Of a DNA stretch of 20,007 bases, positions 7,975 through 14,140 are shown piece by piece; the stretch's first letter is position 1, and every line of letters starts with the position of its first letter. The notes under the pieces were generated by a model. It had not been told where the DNA came from and searched no databases. It was given only the letters and a program-made list of their open reading frames with translations. Position numbers and translations under genes: made by a program. Source of the DNA: a virus; IMG/VR virus record IMGVR_UViG_3300025889_001241, positions 1 through 20,007 of that record. The stretch is one strand, 5' to 3'.

Positions 7975-8683
7975 ACTCCCCATCAAAAAGCATCTGCACC
8001 TCTTCAAATTTATCTAGTACAGACTGCCTTGTCGTATCTGATATATATGGTGTTTTAGCATACTTTGAAAAAGCATGCAAGTCTCCACCGGTCTTTACGT
8101 CAACACAATTATACCCTGTTCCTGACACTTTAAAGACGCAGTTCTTTTTGTCCTTTACGTAGATGGCTTTGTTGATCTTCCCGTCGAAGTTTTGGCTCAT
8201 CTTATCATCGAAGTTTATTGATCCAGACAAAGCTTCTGTTTTATAGAACTGCCCTGACGAACACAGGTGTATACCTTTAGTTCTAAACCTGTAAGTATCC
8301 TCTCTATTATCTCCGATAACAAGGAAGTTATCACCCCCGAAGTACGAGTATCTGCTACCGAGCATATCAATACAGTCCTTGAAGTACTCCGGGTCGTGGA
8401 CATTGTTGCTGCCTAACCAGCACACATAGTCTCTGCCTTGATCGACAGCAGCTTGGAACCCTGCCATCATCTTTTTATTCAGAGGCTTATTCTCAACCCA
8501 TACATGTTTGAACCCAAGGGCTTCTGCCAGCTCCTGCTGATCAGGTTCGTCACCTATGACAACAGCCTCGGCATCTACGCCAAGGCTGTTAAATAAGTCT
8601 AAGGTTTTTCTCAGATGATAGAATGACATTCTAGTTACGGGTTTGCGCCCGTAGTAGAGCATCATGAAACAAACTGAAGGCAT
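7910..8683 (-). CDS. Glycosyltransferase-like GT-A protein with altered metal motif
   Basis: A 257-residue protein with the layout of a GT2-type nucleotide-sugar transferase: an early strand MPSVCFMMLYYGR, helix, strand AEAVVIGDEP, then LNKKMMAGFQAAVDQGRDYV followed by CWLGSNNVHDPEYF. In the family the position of GSNN is normally SDD or DxD, which holds the metal and the nucleotide diphosphate. Here both acids appear replaced by Asn, so catalysis as a standard GT-A enzyme is doubtful, although some GT-A folds use other residues. The C-terminal part contains a Cys- and aromatic-rich segment. Substrate unknown; phage enzymes of this kind may modify DNA, host surface or virion. Last gene of the 12-to-8-kb minus cluster; it overlaps the winged-helix gene tail to tail by 65 bp. 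Confidence 0.65.
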   Translation of the reverse strand: MPSVCFMMLYYGRKPVTRMSFYHLRKTLDLFNSLGVDAEAVVIGDEPDQQELAEALGFKHVWVENKPLNKKMMAGFQAAVDQGRDYVCWLGSNNVHDPEYFKDCIDMLGSRYSYFGGDNFLVIGDNREDTYRFRTKGIHLCSSGQFYKTEALSGSINFDDKMSQNFDGKINKAIYVKDKKNCVFKVSGTGYNCVDVKTGGDLHAFSKYAKTPYISDTTRQSVLDKFEEVQMLFDGEFSEENYRTSVLATYLSESEHI

Positions 8684-8688
8684 GTAGT

Positions 8689-9255
8689 TTACTTTACGCC
8701 TCTACCCTTCAGGATATCAGCGAAGGTAACCTTACCGTCTCCGGTCAGATCAGGAAACCTGCCGCCCTTTCTATAGTCCATTCGGCCACCACCCATGTAG
8801 TCTTTCTTGACACGACCACCAAGCATCATCATGAGTCTCTTGCGGGCCTCTTGTTCTTGAGGGCGCTGCTCTTCCATATCGTCTTCTTCCTCTTCTCTCT
8901 CAGCAGGACGAGCTTCATCACGAGGCTCTTCGGCTTCTTTGCGCTGCATCATTTCCTCGAACTTGGCTTCGTCGAATACGTACTCACCATCTTTGTTCTT
9001 GCGGATGGGGTAGTCTTCGTCAGCGATCATATCTTTGCCAGCTTCGTCTTGAGATACAGCATACTCATTCCAGTTGCCGTACACTTTTACTTGCTCTCCG
9101 TTTGGTGCTTCGTACATCACGTACTCACGAGAAGTTTCGTTGTCGTACTTTACTGATGATGCGTACTGACCAGTCATGGTGAAAGTGTCTTTATCACCTT
9201 TCTTCTTCTCCATCATTTCACGCAGAGCATCTGCGAATCCACTTCCTCCGTTCAT
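8689..9255 (-). CDS. Acidic phage protein with C-terminal dockerin/EF-hand-like calcium loop
   Basis: A 188-residue protein in three parts. Residues 1-85 are polar and soluble (KKGDKDTFTMTGQYASSVKY). Residues 95-140 are an extremely charged Glu/Arg helix with an EEEEDDMEEQ run. The tail is Gly-rich, with GGGRMDYRKGGRFPDLTGDG then KVTFADILKGRGVK. DLTGDGKVTFAD fits a 12-residue EF-hand or dockerin calcium loop (acids at positions 1, 5 and 12; Gly at 6). As I recall, this FPDLTGDGKVT..DIL.GRGV ending recurs in marine phage proteins of unknown function. It could anchor the protein in the virion through calcium. It lies 5 bp upstream of the GT-like gene in the same operon. Confidence 0.75.
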   Translation of the reverse strand: MNGGSGFADALREMMEKKKGDKDTFTMTGQYASSVKYDNETSREYVMYEAPNGEQVKVYGNWNEYAVSQDEAGKDMIADEDYPIRKNKDGEYVFDEAKFEEMMQRKEAEEPRDEARPAEREEEEDDMEEQRPQEQEARKRLMMMLGGRVKKDYMGGGRMDYRKGGRFPDLTGDGKVTFADILKGRGVK

Positions 9256-9260
9256 GGCTT

Positions 9261-9563
9261 TTATTTTTTCTTACGTGCAGCTCTTTGATGGTCTTCAACC
9301 AGTTGCATGGTTTCAATCACGTTAGCCCTGCGTGTCTCTGGATTATCTTTCTGGCCGTAAGCTTTTCTAAAATCCTGCTTTGCCTTAGCGTGAGCGACTC
9401 CGCTCTTAAACGCTTTGTCTTCTTTAGCGCTAGTAACACCTGATTCTAAAGGCTTAGCAGCTTTAGACTTCATTGACTGAAGAGGATTCTTGCGGGCTCG
9501 TCTTCTTTTCTTGCGAGCAGATACCTCACCGCCCTTTTTGTACTTTTTAATGGGTCGTGCCAT
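9261..9563 (-). CDS. Very basic small protein with IKKYKKGG N-terminus
   Basis: A 100-residue protein, roughly one third Lys/Arg. It opens MARPIKKYKKGGEVSARKKR and continues with a RRRARK cluster. Residues 40-75 contain an imperfect repeat (ESGVTSAKEDKAF, then KSGVAHAKAKQDF). No Cys, no membrane segment. High charge suggests nucleic acid or capsid-interior binding. The start MxxPIKKYKKGG is shared with the gene products from 11165 and, more loosely, 11973, so it may be an assembly or packaging signal (inference). The stop is 5 bp before the next gene. Confidence 0.72.
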   Translation of the reverse strand: MARPIKKYKKGGEVSARKKRRRARKNPLQSMKSKAAKPLESGVTSAKEDKAFKSGVAHAKAKQDFRKAYGQKDNPETRRANVIETMQLVEDHQRAARKKK

Positions 9564-9590
9564 TGTATGTATAGTTTTAAGGTTGCTAAG

Positions 9591-10034
9591 TTAAGTAATT
9601 TCTCCTACGAAGATTTCTACTTGAATGCGATCAGCGCCACTGCACTGAGCTTTGATAGCGTTGATCTGATCGAGAGTTGTTGTTGCAGAACCAGTCCCCT
9701 CCATACTGTCTTCATTTAGAATCCACGAACGCTTCGGTGGTACTTGAAACAGTATATACTCATCTGTTGTGAGGTCAAGGTACACGTTCAGGAACAGCGT
9801 CTCTGATGCATCAAGGTTTGTGATGCGGATGTACTTCGCTTTATCGAAAGCTATAGTGCCAATACCATAAGTAGCTGAAGCGAAATCGAACAGGTCATCA
9901 TTACCTGACGCTGCTACTTGCACTGTAGTCTGCTTGACTCTAGTGATATCGGCATGAGTCTTAGTGGTCTCATTACCGTAAAGCTTCCCGTTGAGGGTTA
10001 CTTCTTCTTTGATCTTTGTAGTAAGTGTCGCCAT
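9591..10034 (-). CDS. Virion-like beta protein, paralogue of the upstream gene
   Basis: A 147-residue, beta-strand-rich protein with no signal peptide. It aligns by eye with the protein from 10034-10498: both open MA.L..T....VTL.G..YGN, followed by I..I.Q..V.V..SG...L..F, then K..R.TNL.A...V.L. The phrase AKYIRITNLDASETLFLNVY then YILFQVPPKRSWIL is typical of a small structural-protein type abundant in marine tailed phages, probably a decoration, head-fibre or tail-tube-like protein. The assignment to the virion is from resemblance. The start overlaps the upstream stop by one base (TAATG), so the paralogues are coupled. Confidence 0.78.
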   Translation of the reverse strand: MATLTTKIKEEVTLNGKLYGNETTKTHADITRVKQTTVQVAASGNDDLFDFASATYGIGTIAFDKAKYIRITNLDASETLFLNVYLDLTTDEYILFQVPPKRSWILNEDSMEGTGSATTTLDQINAIKAQCSGADRIQVEIFVGEIT

Positions 10035-10498
10035 TAGGTTGTTGCAATAAACATCTCTACATCTACGTTAGCTGTCAACGCTTGGACACTGAGTCTGTAC
10101 AACCTGAAAGCAGAGGTAGTGAAACTCCCAGCTACGTTCAGCCCGTCCCCTACAGCGCCATCGCCGTGGAATACGTATGAGCATCCTGCTGGGATCTCAA
10201 TATTGATCACGTCAAGCGGGGTGGTGACACCATCAGTAGTACCGATACTCAACACAACACTGTAGTTAGCATTAAGGTTAGTCAGTCTGAAATACTTCAT
10301 AGTATCATTCAGGAACTGATAAAACCCTTGCTGATCGGATGCATCAAAGGTTAGGAGATTCAAAAAGCCTGACGACTTTACATTCACCTTACCTTGAGCC
10401 ACCTGATTAATACCAGTAATGGTAGCCTCATGGGTGTTACCATACTGCCTACCAGTAAGCGTTACTGAGTCGGTTGTTGTTACTACTAGATCAGCCAT
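10034..10498 (-). CDS. Virion-like beta protein, tandem paralogue
   Basis: A 154-residue beta-rich protein (VTLTGRQYGNTHEATITGIN, MKYFRLTNLNANYSVVLSIG, INIEIPAGCSYVFHGDG). It has the same order of motifs as its downstream neighbour but low overall identity, as expected for an old duplication. Both lack acidic or basic runs, unlike the rest of the cluster. Probably a structural protein present in many copies; the exact place is unknown. One-base overlaps (TAATG) link it to genes on both sides. Confidence 0.78.
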   Translation of the reverse strand: MADLVVTTTDSVTLTGRQYGNTHEATITGINQVAQGKVNVKSSGFLNLLTFDASDQQGFYQFLNDTMKYFRLTNLNANYSVVLSIGTTDGVTTPLDVINIEIPAGCSYVFHGDGAVGDGLNVAGSFTTSAFRLYRLSVQALTANVDVEMFIATT

Positions 10499-10776
10499 TA
10501 CATTTTAGGTGCTCGGATTGTTTTTCCCCTTCTCCTTCTCTTCTTAGCGTACTGCTCTTTAAGCAGTTGATCATAAAGGTTCTGGAATTTCTTCTCTCTC
10601 ACAGCATCACCCTTCTTTTTAGCGTCTTCGATCATCGCCAAATAGAACTCATCCTGCCGACCCTTGGGGATCTTGCCAGCAGCCTGAGCCTCTTCAAGCT
10701 CTTCAGGTGTCATCTTGCGGAACCGCTTCTTAGTGACACGTTTGAATTTATCGTCTCCTCCCTTTAGTGCTCTCAT
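10498..10776 (-). CDS. Basic helical small protein, unknown
   Basis: A 92-residue, Lys/Arg-rich helical protein beginning MRALKGGDDKFKRVTKKRFR and ending KKRRRRGKTIRAPKM. Amphipathic helices lie between (MTPEELEEAQAAGKIPKG; AREKKFQNLYDQLLKEQ-like segments). It shares the short N-terminal basic-plus-GG theme of this cluster. The C-terminal KKRRRRGK could bind nucleic acid. The start codon overlaps the upstream stop as ATGA, and its own stop overlaps the next start as TAATG, so it sits tightly inside the operon. Confidence 0.7.
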   Translation of the reverse strand: MRALKGGDDKFKRVTKKRFRKMTPEELEEAQAAGKIPKGRQDEFYLAMIEDAKKKGDAVREKKFQNLYDQLLKEQYAKKRRRRGKTIRAPKM

Positions 10777-11165
10777 AAGAATCTAGGGTTGCTGAATTTA
10801 CCGGGTTTCTTCATTGCTCTCAATCTCTTCTCGAGATCAGTGATCTCCGCAGTAAGCTTCTTGCGTTTTTGAGGCAGTCCCTTACCTGCAAGGTTTGCTT
10901 TGGTTTTTTCTTTCTTCAACCCCTTTGCGGCAACAGACTTCTTTGCTCTGAGGTTTCCTTTCTTACAGCTACCTTTCGTTCCACGTTTCTGACCGGGAGG
11001 GCATCCACCACTGCCGCTCATATCGAAAGTCATCATGCCTGTAGTGCCAGCACTTTTTGCAGGACCGCTTCCTTCTTCTGGGGTGATCTTAGCAAGCTTG
11101 CGTTTCTTACGTTTCAGCTGGCGCTCCAAGCGGCCACCTTTATCGTACTTCTTAATCGCTTTCAT
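10773..11165 (-). CDS. Basic KGG protein with CPPG..GSC motif
   Basis: A 130-residue protein beginning MKAIKKYDKGGRLERQLKRK. The middle has Gly/Ser-rich sequence and a two-cysteine motif CPPGQKRGTKGSCKKG (about residues 55-70), then Lys-rich helices to the C-terminus. The CPPG...G.C element recurs in small phage virion proteins, as I recall, and could form a disulphide loop or bind metal. The N-terminal IKKYDKGG is nearly the same as in the product of 9261-9563. A TATATTTG box lies 8 bp upstream of the ATG but has no clear -33 partner. Confidence 0.72.
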   Translation of the reverse strand: MKAIKKYDKGGRLERQLKRKKRKLAKITPEEGSGPAKSAGTTGMMTFDMSGSGGCPPGQKRGTKGSCKKGNLRAKKSVAAKGLKKEKTKANLAGKGLPQKRKKLTAEITDLEKRLRAMKKPGKFSNPRFL

Positions 11166-11180
11166 AATTGCAAATATAAC

Positions 11181-11315
11181 TTACTTTTTCATGCGTTTAA
11201 AGTACTCCACCATACGCAGCCGCTTCTCCGCTCCCTCCTTAGAACTATATGGACCGCCTAAGGGCTTTCCCTTCTTAGATCGGACGTACCACCCGTCCTT
11301 TTTCTTCACAATCAT
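11181..11315 (-). CDS. 44-residue basic small phage protein
   Basis: A complete ORF from the ATG at 11315 to TAA at 11181, encoding 44 residues: MIVKKKDGWYVRSKKGKPLG, then GPYSSKEGAEKRLRMVEYFK and RMKK. The form K-DGW-V-SK-GK-LG-GPY-SK-EAEKRL-VEYFK is a recurrent mini-protein pattern in marine phages, as I recall, with a short beta hairpin followed by one helix. Function unknown. The 14 bases before its start, GCTAACTATACCCC, are identical to those before the ATG of the upstream gene, which supports it being translated. The gap to the next gene is 15 bp. Confidence 0.75.
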   Translation of the reverse strand: MIVKKKDGWYVRSKKGKPLGGPYSSKEGAEKRLRMVEYFKRMKK

Positions 11316-11343
11316 AGGGGTATAGTTAGCTTTTCTTAATTTT

Positions 11344-11973
11344 TCATGCTTTCTTTGGTGTCTTCAAGTAAGTCTGTATCTCTTGGAACTTCTCAAATGC
11401 TGCTGGTTCGTGCTCTTTTACTAGATCTCTTTCTGTAGGGTTGTATCTACTCCTTTCAAAATCCTCCTCTGTACCTTCAAACAGCAGGTTTCTTAGCTTA
11501 CCGTCTACGTAGTTCTTCTTGTACTGCTCATACCCACCCCAACCGTCGTCCCACCAACCTTCTTTCTTAGCATCATTATACCAGTATCTGATTTCCTCAT
11601 CATTGAGGCTCTCACCGAACTCCTGAAGCAGTTGATTATACTTAGGGTCTACTTCTGGGAGTGCATGCAGCATGTCTAATGCGACTGATTGGGGGTCAGC
11701 AGCTTTAGGACCAACCAATATTGCACGTCTTCTATCCAATCCGGGGTTATCAAACACATTACCAGTTGGGTATGGTATCTCAGGGGTACCGGGGGAGAAG
11801 TATTCTATGTTCCCAACACCAGTAGCTTCATCTGTAAAGCCCTTATCGACCTTCACTCTGATCCTACCTAAGCTCTCTAGTGCAGGGAACATCTCCATTG
11901 CACCTCTTCTCAGCTTTCTTCCCGAACGTATCGGCTTCATGGCGCCTGTAGCACTTTTTTTAATGGGTCTCAT
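11344..11973 (-). CDS. Phage protein, unknown; first gene of the 12-to-8-kb minus operon
   Basis: A 209-residue protein. The N-terminus is basic (MRPIKKSATGAMKPIRSGRK) and loosely matches the IKK N-termini of two other genes in the cluster. The central part has SVALDMLHALPEVDPKYNQL and the C-terminal part is aromatic and acidic (EEIRYWYNDAKKEGWWDDGW, then GGYEQYKKNYVDGKLRNLLF). DMLH-LPEVDP-YN-L is a pattern I recall from other phage proteins of unknown role. It might be a virion-associated enzyme or structural protein; no catalytic motif can be named. It is nearest to the minus promoter at 12074-12104, giving a leader of about 95 nt. Confidence 0.75.
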   Translation of the reverse strand: MRPIKKSATGAMKPIRSGRKLRRGAMEMFPALESLGRIRVKVDKGFTDEATGVGNIEYFSPGTPEIPYPTGNVFDNPGLDRRRAILVGPKAADPQSVALDMLHALPEVDPKYNQLLQEFGESLNDEEIRYWYNDAKKEGWWDDGWGGYEQYKKNYVDGKLRNLLFEGTEEDFERSRYNPTERDLVKEHEPAAFEKFQEIQTYLKTPKKA

Positions 11974-12024
11974 TAAGGGGTATAGTTAGCCTTGATTCAA
12001 CATCATAAGCTTTATCCGCTCTCA

Positions 12025-12050
12025 GAGGGGCTCGGGCCGTAAGCCCCCTC
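12025..12050 (-). promoter_or_regulatory. Leader hairpin of the minus-strand virion operon
   Basis: GAGGGGCT (12025-12032) pairs with AGCCCCCTC (12042-12050), giving 8 bp with one bulged C and a 9-nt loop. It lies between the minus promoter and the first gene. No T run follows on either strand, so it does not look like an intrinsic terminator; it may stabilise the leader or control translation. Confidence 0.5.
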
Positions 12051-12073
12051 TTGCGTGAGCAGTTTCACTTTGG

Positions 12074-12104
12074 CAAAGTTACAACATTTTTCTTACAAAG
12101 TCAA
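12074..12104 (-). promoter_or_regulatory. Minus-strand Bacteroidota promoter (TTG-N20-TAACTTTG)
   Basis: On the minus strand TTG (12104-12102) is followed after 20 bp by TAACTTTG (12081-12074). This fits the Flavobacterium consensus TTG-N17-23-TAnnTTTG. It points towards the gene at 11973 and the rest of the cluster. It differs from the four plus-strand promoters (no TTTGGAA and no CCGATCGGC downstream), so the two blocks may be expressed at different times. Confidence 0.6.
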
Positions 12105-12179
12105 GTCTTGAAGCTTTACTTTAAGGTATCTGCGTAAATCGCTGTAGGACTGCATCTTGGATACGCAAAAAGGGAGTGA

Positions 12180-12548
12180 GTAATGTAGATGGTGGGGATT
12201 ATACGTACCTATACACGCTCACGCACGCACACGGAAGTGCATCTGCGAACCCCGTGGGCATTATGCGCACCGGGTTGGGCCACAACTTTTAGCTTTTTGC
12301 TAGGTACTACGTACCTAACGACTTGAGGTGTAGCGTGACCGAGTGGGCCACTGCCGTCAGACCTATGGTCTGTTTCTCTTGGGGGACAAACCCCATCCCC
12401 CACTACTCTACAGGTTTGGTAGACTCCCCCTTCGGGGTCGCATGCGCCTGTGTATGAGGGCTTTGCCCGGTGGCCGCATGCCCCTGCACACATGCGATCG
12501 CACACGGGCTGATGGCCCTTCTACTCCCCTACGGGGAGTACTTTTTTA
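12180..12548 (+). ncRNA. Candidate structured noncoding RNA ending at an intrinsic terminator
   Basis: This GC-rich stretch has no credible protein gene but many strong stems in order: 12251-12274 (CCCGTG.GCA with TGC.CAC.GGG); 12301-12317 (TAGGTAC-TAC-GTACCTA); 12358-12372 (CAGACC-TAT-GGTCTG); 12380-12402 (TGGGGGA with TCCCCCA); a long-range GCATGCG (12440-12446) with CGCATGC (12475-12481) enclosing GGGC-TTT-GCCC; then the terminator at 12522. A plus-strand terminator in a divergent intergenic region implies a transcript that starts inside it. The 5' end is not defined and no good plus promoter was found. It matches no RNA family I can name; large phage RNAs such as GOLLD or ROOL are possible comparisons only. 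Confidence 0.5.
12522..12548 (+). terminator. Rho-independent terminator
   Basis: TACTCCCC (12522-12529), loop TAC, GGGGAGTA (12533-12540), then CTTTTTTAT. The 8-bp perfect stem plus T run works on the plus strand only. It lies 25 bp upstream of promoter P1, so it insulates the right block from, or ends, a transcript of the structured region before it. Confidence 0.88.
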
Positions 12549-12572
12549 TCAGAAAAAAAACTTGCCTCCAGA

Positions 12573-12619
12573 TTTGGAATTTCCGGAAACAAGCTAGTAT
12601 CTTTGGAGCACCGATCGGC
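12573..12619 (+). promoter_or_regulatory. Promoter P1 with downstream CCGATCGGC element
   Basis: TTTG (12573-12576), 21 bp, TATCTTTG (12598-12605), as in the Bacteroidota consensus TTTG-N19-21-TAnnTTTG. CCGATCGGC (12611-12619) follows where transcription should start. The core is shared with P2, P3 and P4. It drives the genes at 12651 and 13398. Confidence 0.85.
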
Positions 12620-12650
12620 ACCGAAGCTGACGGCTCAAAACACATCGAAG

Positions 12651-13358
12651 ATGTCAAACACACGAATCGACCTCCTGAAGGAGGTTAAGACCTCGGTCAA
12701 CTCAGCGACCTTCGCTCCTTCGGAGCAACGCATTAAAGCCGCTAAAGCGGCGATCAACCAGCTTATCAACTACGTTGATAGCTTGGAAGTTCCTGCCTCT
12801 AAGCCTTCGAAGAAGGCCAAGAAGTCACCGAAGGTGACCAAGTCAAAGTCACAGCCGAAGGCTGTACTGAAGTCGGAGCGATGGATCATGGTTCGCAGAG
12901 ACTCTGTCTCTGGAATGTACCAAGTCACCGAAGGTGAAACTGTACTCGGAGAGTACAAGAAGCGAAAGACGGCTCGGGCTATGGCCACTAAGTTCAGCAA
13001 AGCTGAAGGTCAGCCGAAGGCTGTAGTTCGAAAGCCGAAGGCTTCTAAGAAGACTTCGTCTTCTAACCGTAGAGCGAAGCTCAACCCCAACCAACGGTTG
13101 GAAGTTCAGCAAGCCAAAGCCAATGTAGCTGAAAGCTACATAGAAACCCCGAAGCAGTCTGCAAAGCAGAACAAACCGAAGGTTGCTGAAGTCCCCTTCG
13201 AGCTGTCCGAAGGACAGTGTCCAATCGAAGCGGCTCGCTACGCCAAGCACTTGGCCATGCAAGAGATCTTCGATCTCGAGACTGGAATCGAAGATTCCCT
13301 GATCTTCGAAGAAGATATCACGTTCGATGACCTTTCAGGTCAGATCAGCCTCTTCTAA
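12651..13358 (+). CDS. Lys-rich protein encoded by the densest hairpin array
   Basis: A 235-residue soluble protein. The ATG at 12651 is chosen because a TTG reading from 12603 would start inside the -7 box. The N-terminus is helical (RIDLLKEVKTSVNSATFAPS; KAAKAAINQLINYVDSLEV). A compact beta unit at about residues 75-115 reads RWIMVRRDSVSGMYQVTEGE then TVLGEYKKRKTARAMATKFS, flanked by low-complexity Lys/Pro linkers with repeated QPKAV/KPKA phrases. The C-terminus is acidic. No family is recognised; the basic linkers suggest nucleic acid binding. About 21 triloop and 3 tetraloop hairpins of at least 5 bp occupy its 708 bp, in more than one codon frame, and the stop codon lies in the last one. 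First gene after P1. Confidence 0.8.
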   Translation: MSNTRIDLLKEVKTSVNSATFAPSEQRIKAAKAAINQLINYVDSLEVPASKPSKKAKKSPKVTKSKSQPKAVLKSERWIMVRRDSVSGMYQVTEGETVLGEYKKRKTARAMATKFSKAEGQPKAVVRKPKASKKTSSSNRRAKLNPNQRLEVQQAKANVAESYIETPKQSAKQNKPKVAEVPFELSEGQCPIEAARYAKHLAMQEIFDLETGIEDSLIFEEDITFDDLSGQISLF

Positions 13359-13369
13359 GCGAAGCTTAG
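13355..13369 (+). repeat. Stop-codon hairpin CTAAGC-GAA-GCTTAG
   Basis: A 6-bp perfect stem with GAA loop. The TAA stop of the 12651 gene (13356-13358) is in the 5' arm. Compared with the TAAAC-GAA-GTTTA copies further right, one base pair is exchanged on both sides (A-T to G-C). Confidence 0.8.
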
Positions 13370-13397
13370 TATTACAAACCCTCTAAATTCATCGAAG

Positions 13398-13859
13398 ATG
13401 AAAAACAAAAGATCACCTTACGCTGACCCTAATCTCGTAGAGATTAAAGACATTGTCAAGTCTGTTATTACAGACTGGGCTGAAGAACACCGTCATGACC
13501 AAACTACGTTTGGGGTTCGTGGCATCTCCCTTGGCCTCCTTTGGAGGGACGATGATGATCCCATTTGGGACACCGACACCGAGGGAACCAAAGGTTACCC
13601 CGAAGTGTTCAACGAAGTTGAATTCCGTCGCCTACTCATGGAGGTGGCTGAGGAGTACCACAGTCTCTTAGACTGTGTAATCGAAGACATAATCTACGAT
13701 TATGGTTACGAAGGCTCTGAGGTTTTACCTCATGCTATCGAAGGGCTTAACCAATACATTGGTTATGAAGCTTTCCCCAACAGTACGTTCCTTTGGAACG
13801 ATGAAGGCTACCCGGAGGAGCATCACGTGGTCATGGATGACCGCACCGTATGGGGATAA
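13398..13859 (+). CDS. Acidic protein of unknown function
   Basis: A 153-residue acidic protein: DIVKSVITDWAEEHRHDQTT near the start, GLLWRDDDDPIWDTDTEGTK in the middle, then helices (EVEFRRLLMEVAEEYHSLLD; CVIEDIIYDYGYEGSEVL). No family is recognised; no signal peptide. The ATG is preceded by ATTCATCGAAG and no Shine-Dalgarno sequence. Second gene of the P1 unit, 39 bp after the previous stop. It contains at least eight hairpins of 6 bp or more, including 13459-13476 (AGTCTGT/TATT), 13608-13622 (TTCAAC/GAA), 13718-13732 (TGAGGT/TTT) and 13786-13800 (CGTTCC/TTT). Confidence 0.75.
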   Translation: MKNKRSPYADPNLVEIKDIVKSVITDWAEEHRHDQTTFGVRGISLGLLWRDDDDPIWDTDTEGTKGYPEVFNEVEFRRLLMEVAEEYHSLLDCVIEDIIYDYGYEGSEVLPHAIEGLNQYIGYEAFPNSTFLWNDEGYPEEHHVVMDDRTVWG

Positions 13860-13901
13860 TGGCTCCCTTACCGAAGGTAGAAAGTTATTATAGAAATTAG
13901 A

Positions 13902-13950
13902 TTTGGATTTGTCGAACACAATCCCTTATCTTTGTAACCGTCGATCGGCA
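13902..13950 (+). promoter_or_regulatory. Promoter P2 with CGATCGGCA element
   Basis: TTTG (13902-13905), 21 bp, TATCTTTG (13927-13934), then CGATCGGCA (13942-13950). Same architecture as P1 and P3. It starts the second unit, beginning with the gene at 13984. Confidence 0.85.
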
Positions 13951-13983
13951 CTAAGCCACGGCACTCACTCAAAACATCACATC

Positions 13984-14130
13984 ATGCTCAAAGCACTCGA
14001 AGCAGCAAAGCTGCAAGCCCTCCAAGACCTCGTATTCACCTTTGGTGAGAACGCTACCACCACTAAGCAGTTCTCTGAACTGTCTGTCGATGATCAGATG
14101 CTCGTAGAGCAGATGCTTGACGAGGCGTGA
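13984..14130 (+). CDS. 48-residue small protein, unknown
   Basis: MLKALEAAKLQALQDLVFTF, then GENATTTKQFSELSVDDQML and VEQMLDEA: a short helical, acidic protein. The ATG at 13984 follows CATCACATC, the usual start leader of this block. A longer reading from 13903 would begin inside the P2 -33 box and is rejected. First gene of the P2 unit. The TGA stop lies in a hairpin (14124-14138). Hairpins inside it include 14068-14082 (CAGTTC/TCT). No function can be assigned. Confidence 0.65.
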   Translation: MLKALEAAKLQALQDLVFTFGENATTTKQFSELSVDDQMLVEQMLDEA

Positions 14131-14138
14131 CACACGCC
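14124..14138 (+). repeat. Stop-codon hairpin GGCGTG-ACA-CACGCC
   Basis: A perfect 6-bp stem with 3-nt loop. The TGA stop (14128-14130) spans the end of the 5' arm and the loop. Unrelated in sequence to the TAAAC hairpins but the same design. Confidence 0.7.
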
Positions 14139-14140
14139 GC

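Noticed and set aside
12310-12415. A tRNA-Ser/Leu-like stretch (TGTAGCGTGACCGAGTGG onwards)
   Set aside because: Only 5 acceptor pairs can form and there is no T loop of the TTCRANN type, so it is treated as part of the larger structured region.
12209-12505. Minus-strand Cys/Arg-rich ORF of 98 codons
   Set aside because: It lies on the strand opposite the structured region and terminator, has low-complexity composition and no start leader; it looks like a by-product of GC-rich RNA folding.
12603-12651. Upstream TTG start for the 12651 gene
   Set aside because: The TTG is inside the P1 -7 box, so it would precede the transcription start.
12701-13200. Explanation of the hairpins by repeated PKA/PKV codons alone
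   Set aside because: CCGAAGGCT does encode several of the GAA hairpins, but many others have unrelated stems and loops (TAC, TCT, GGA, AAA, CTT) and other reading frames, so peptide repetition cannot account for the array.
12849-13262. Minus-strand ORF of 137 codons opposite the 12651 gene
   Set aside because: Produced by the antisense of a hairpin-rich coding region, whose inverted repeats keep both strands similar in composition; no promoter faces it.
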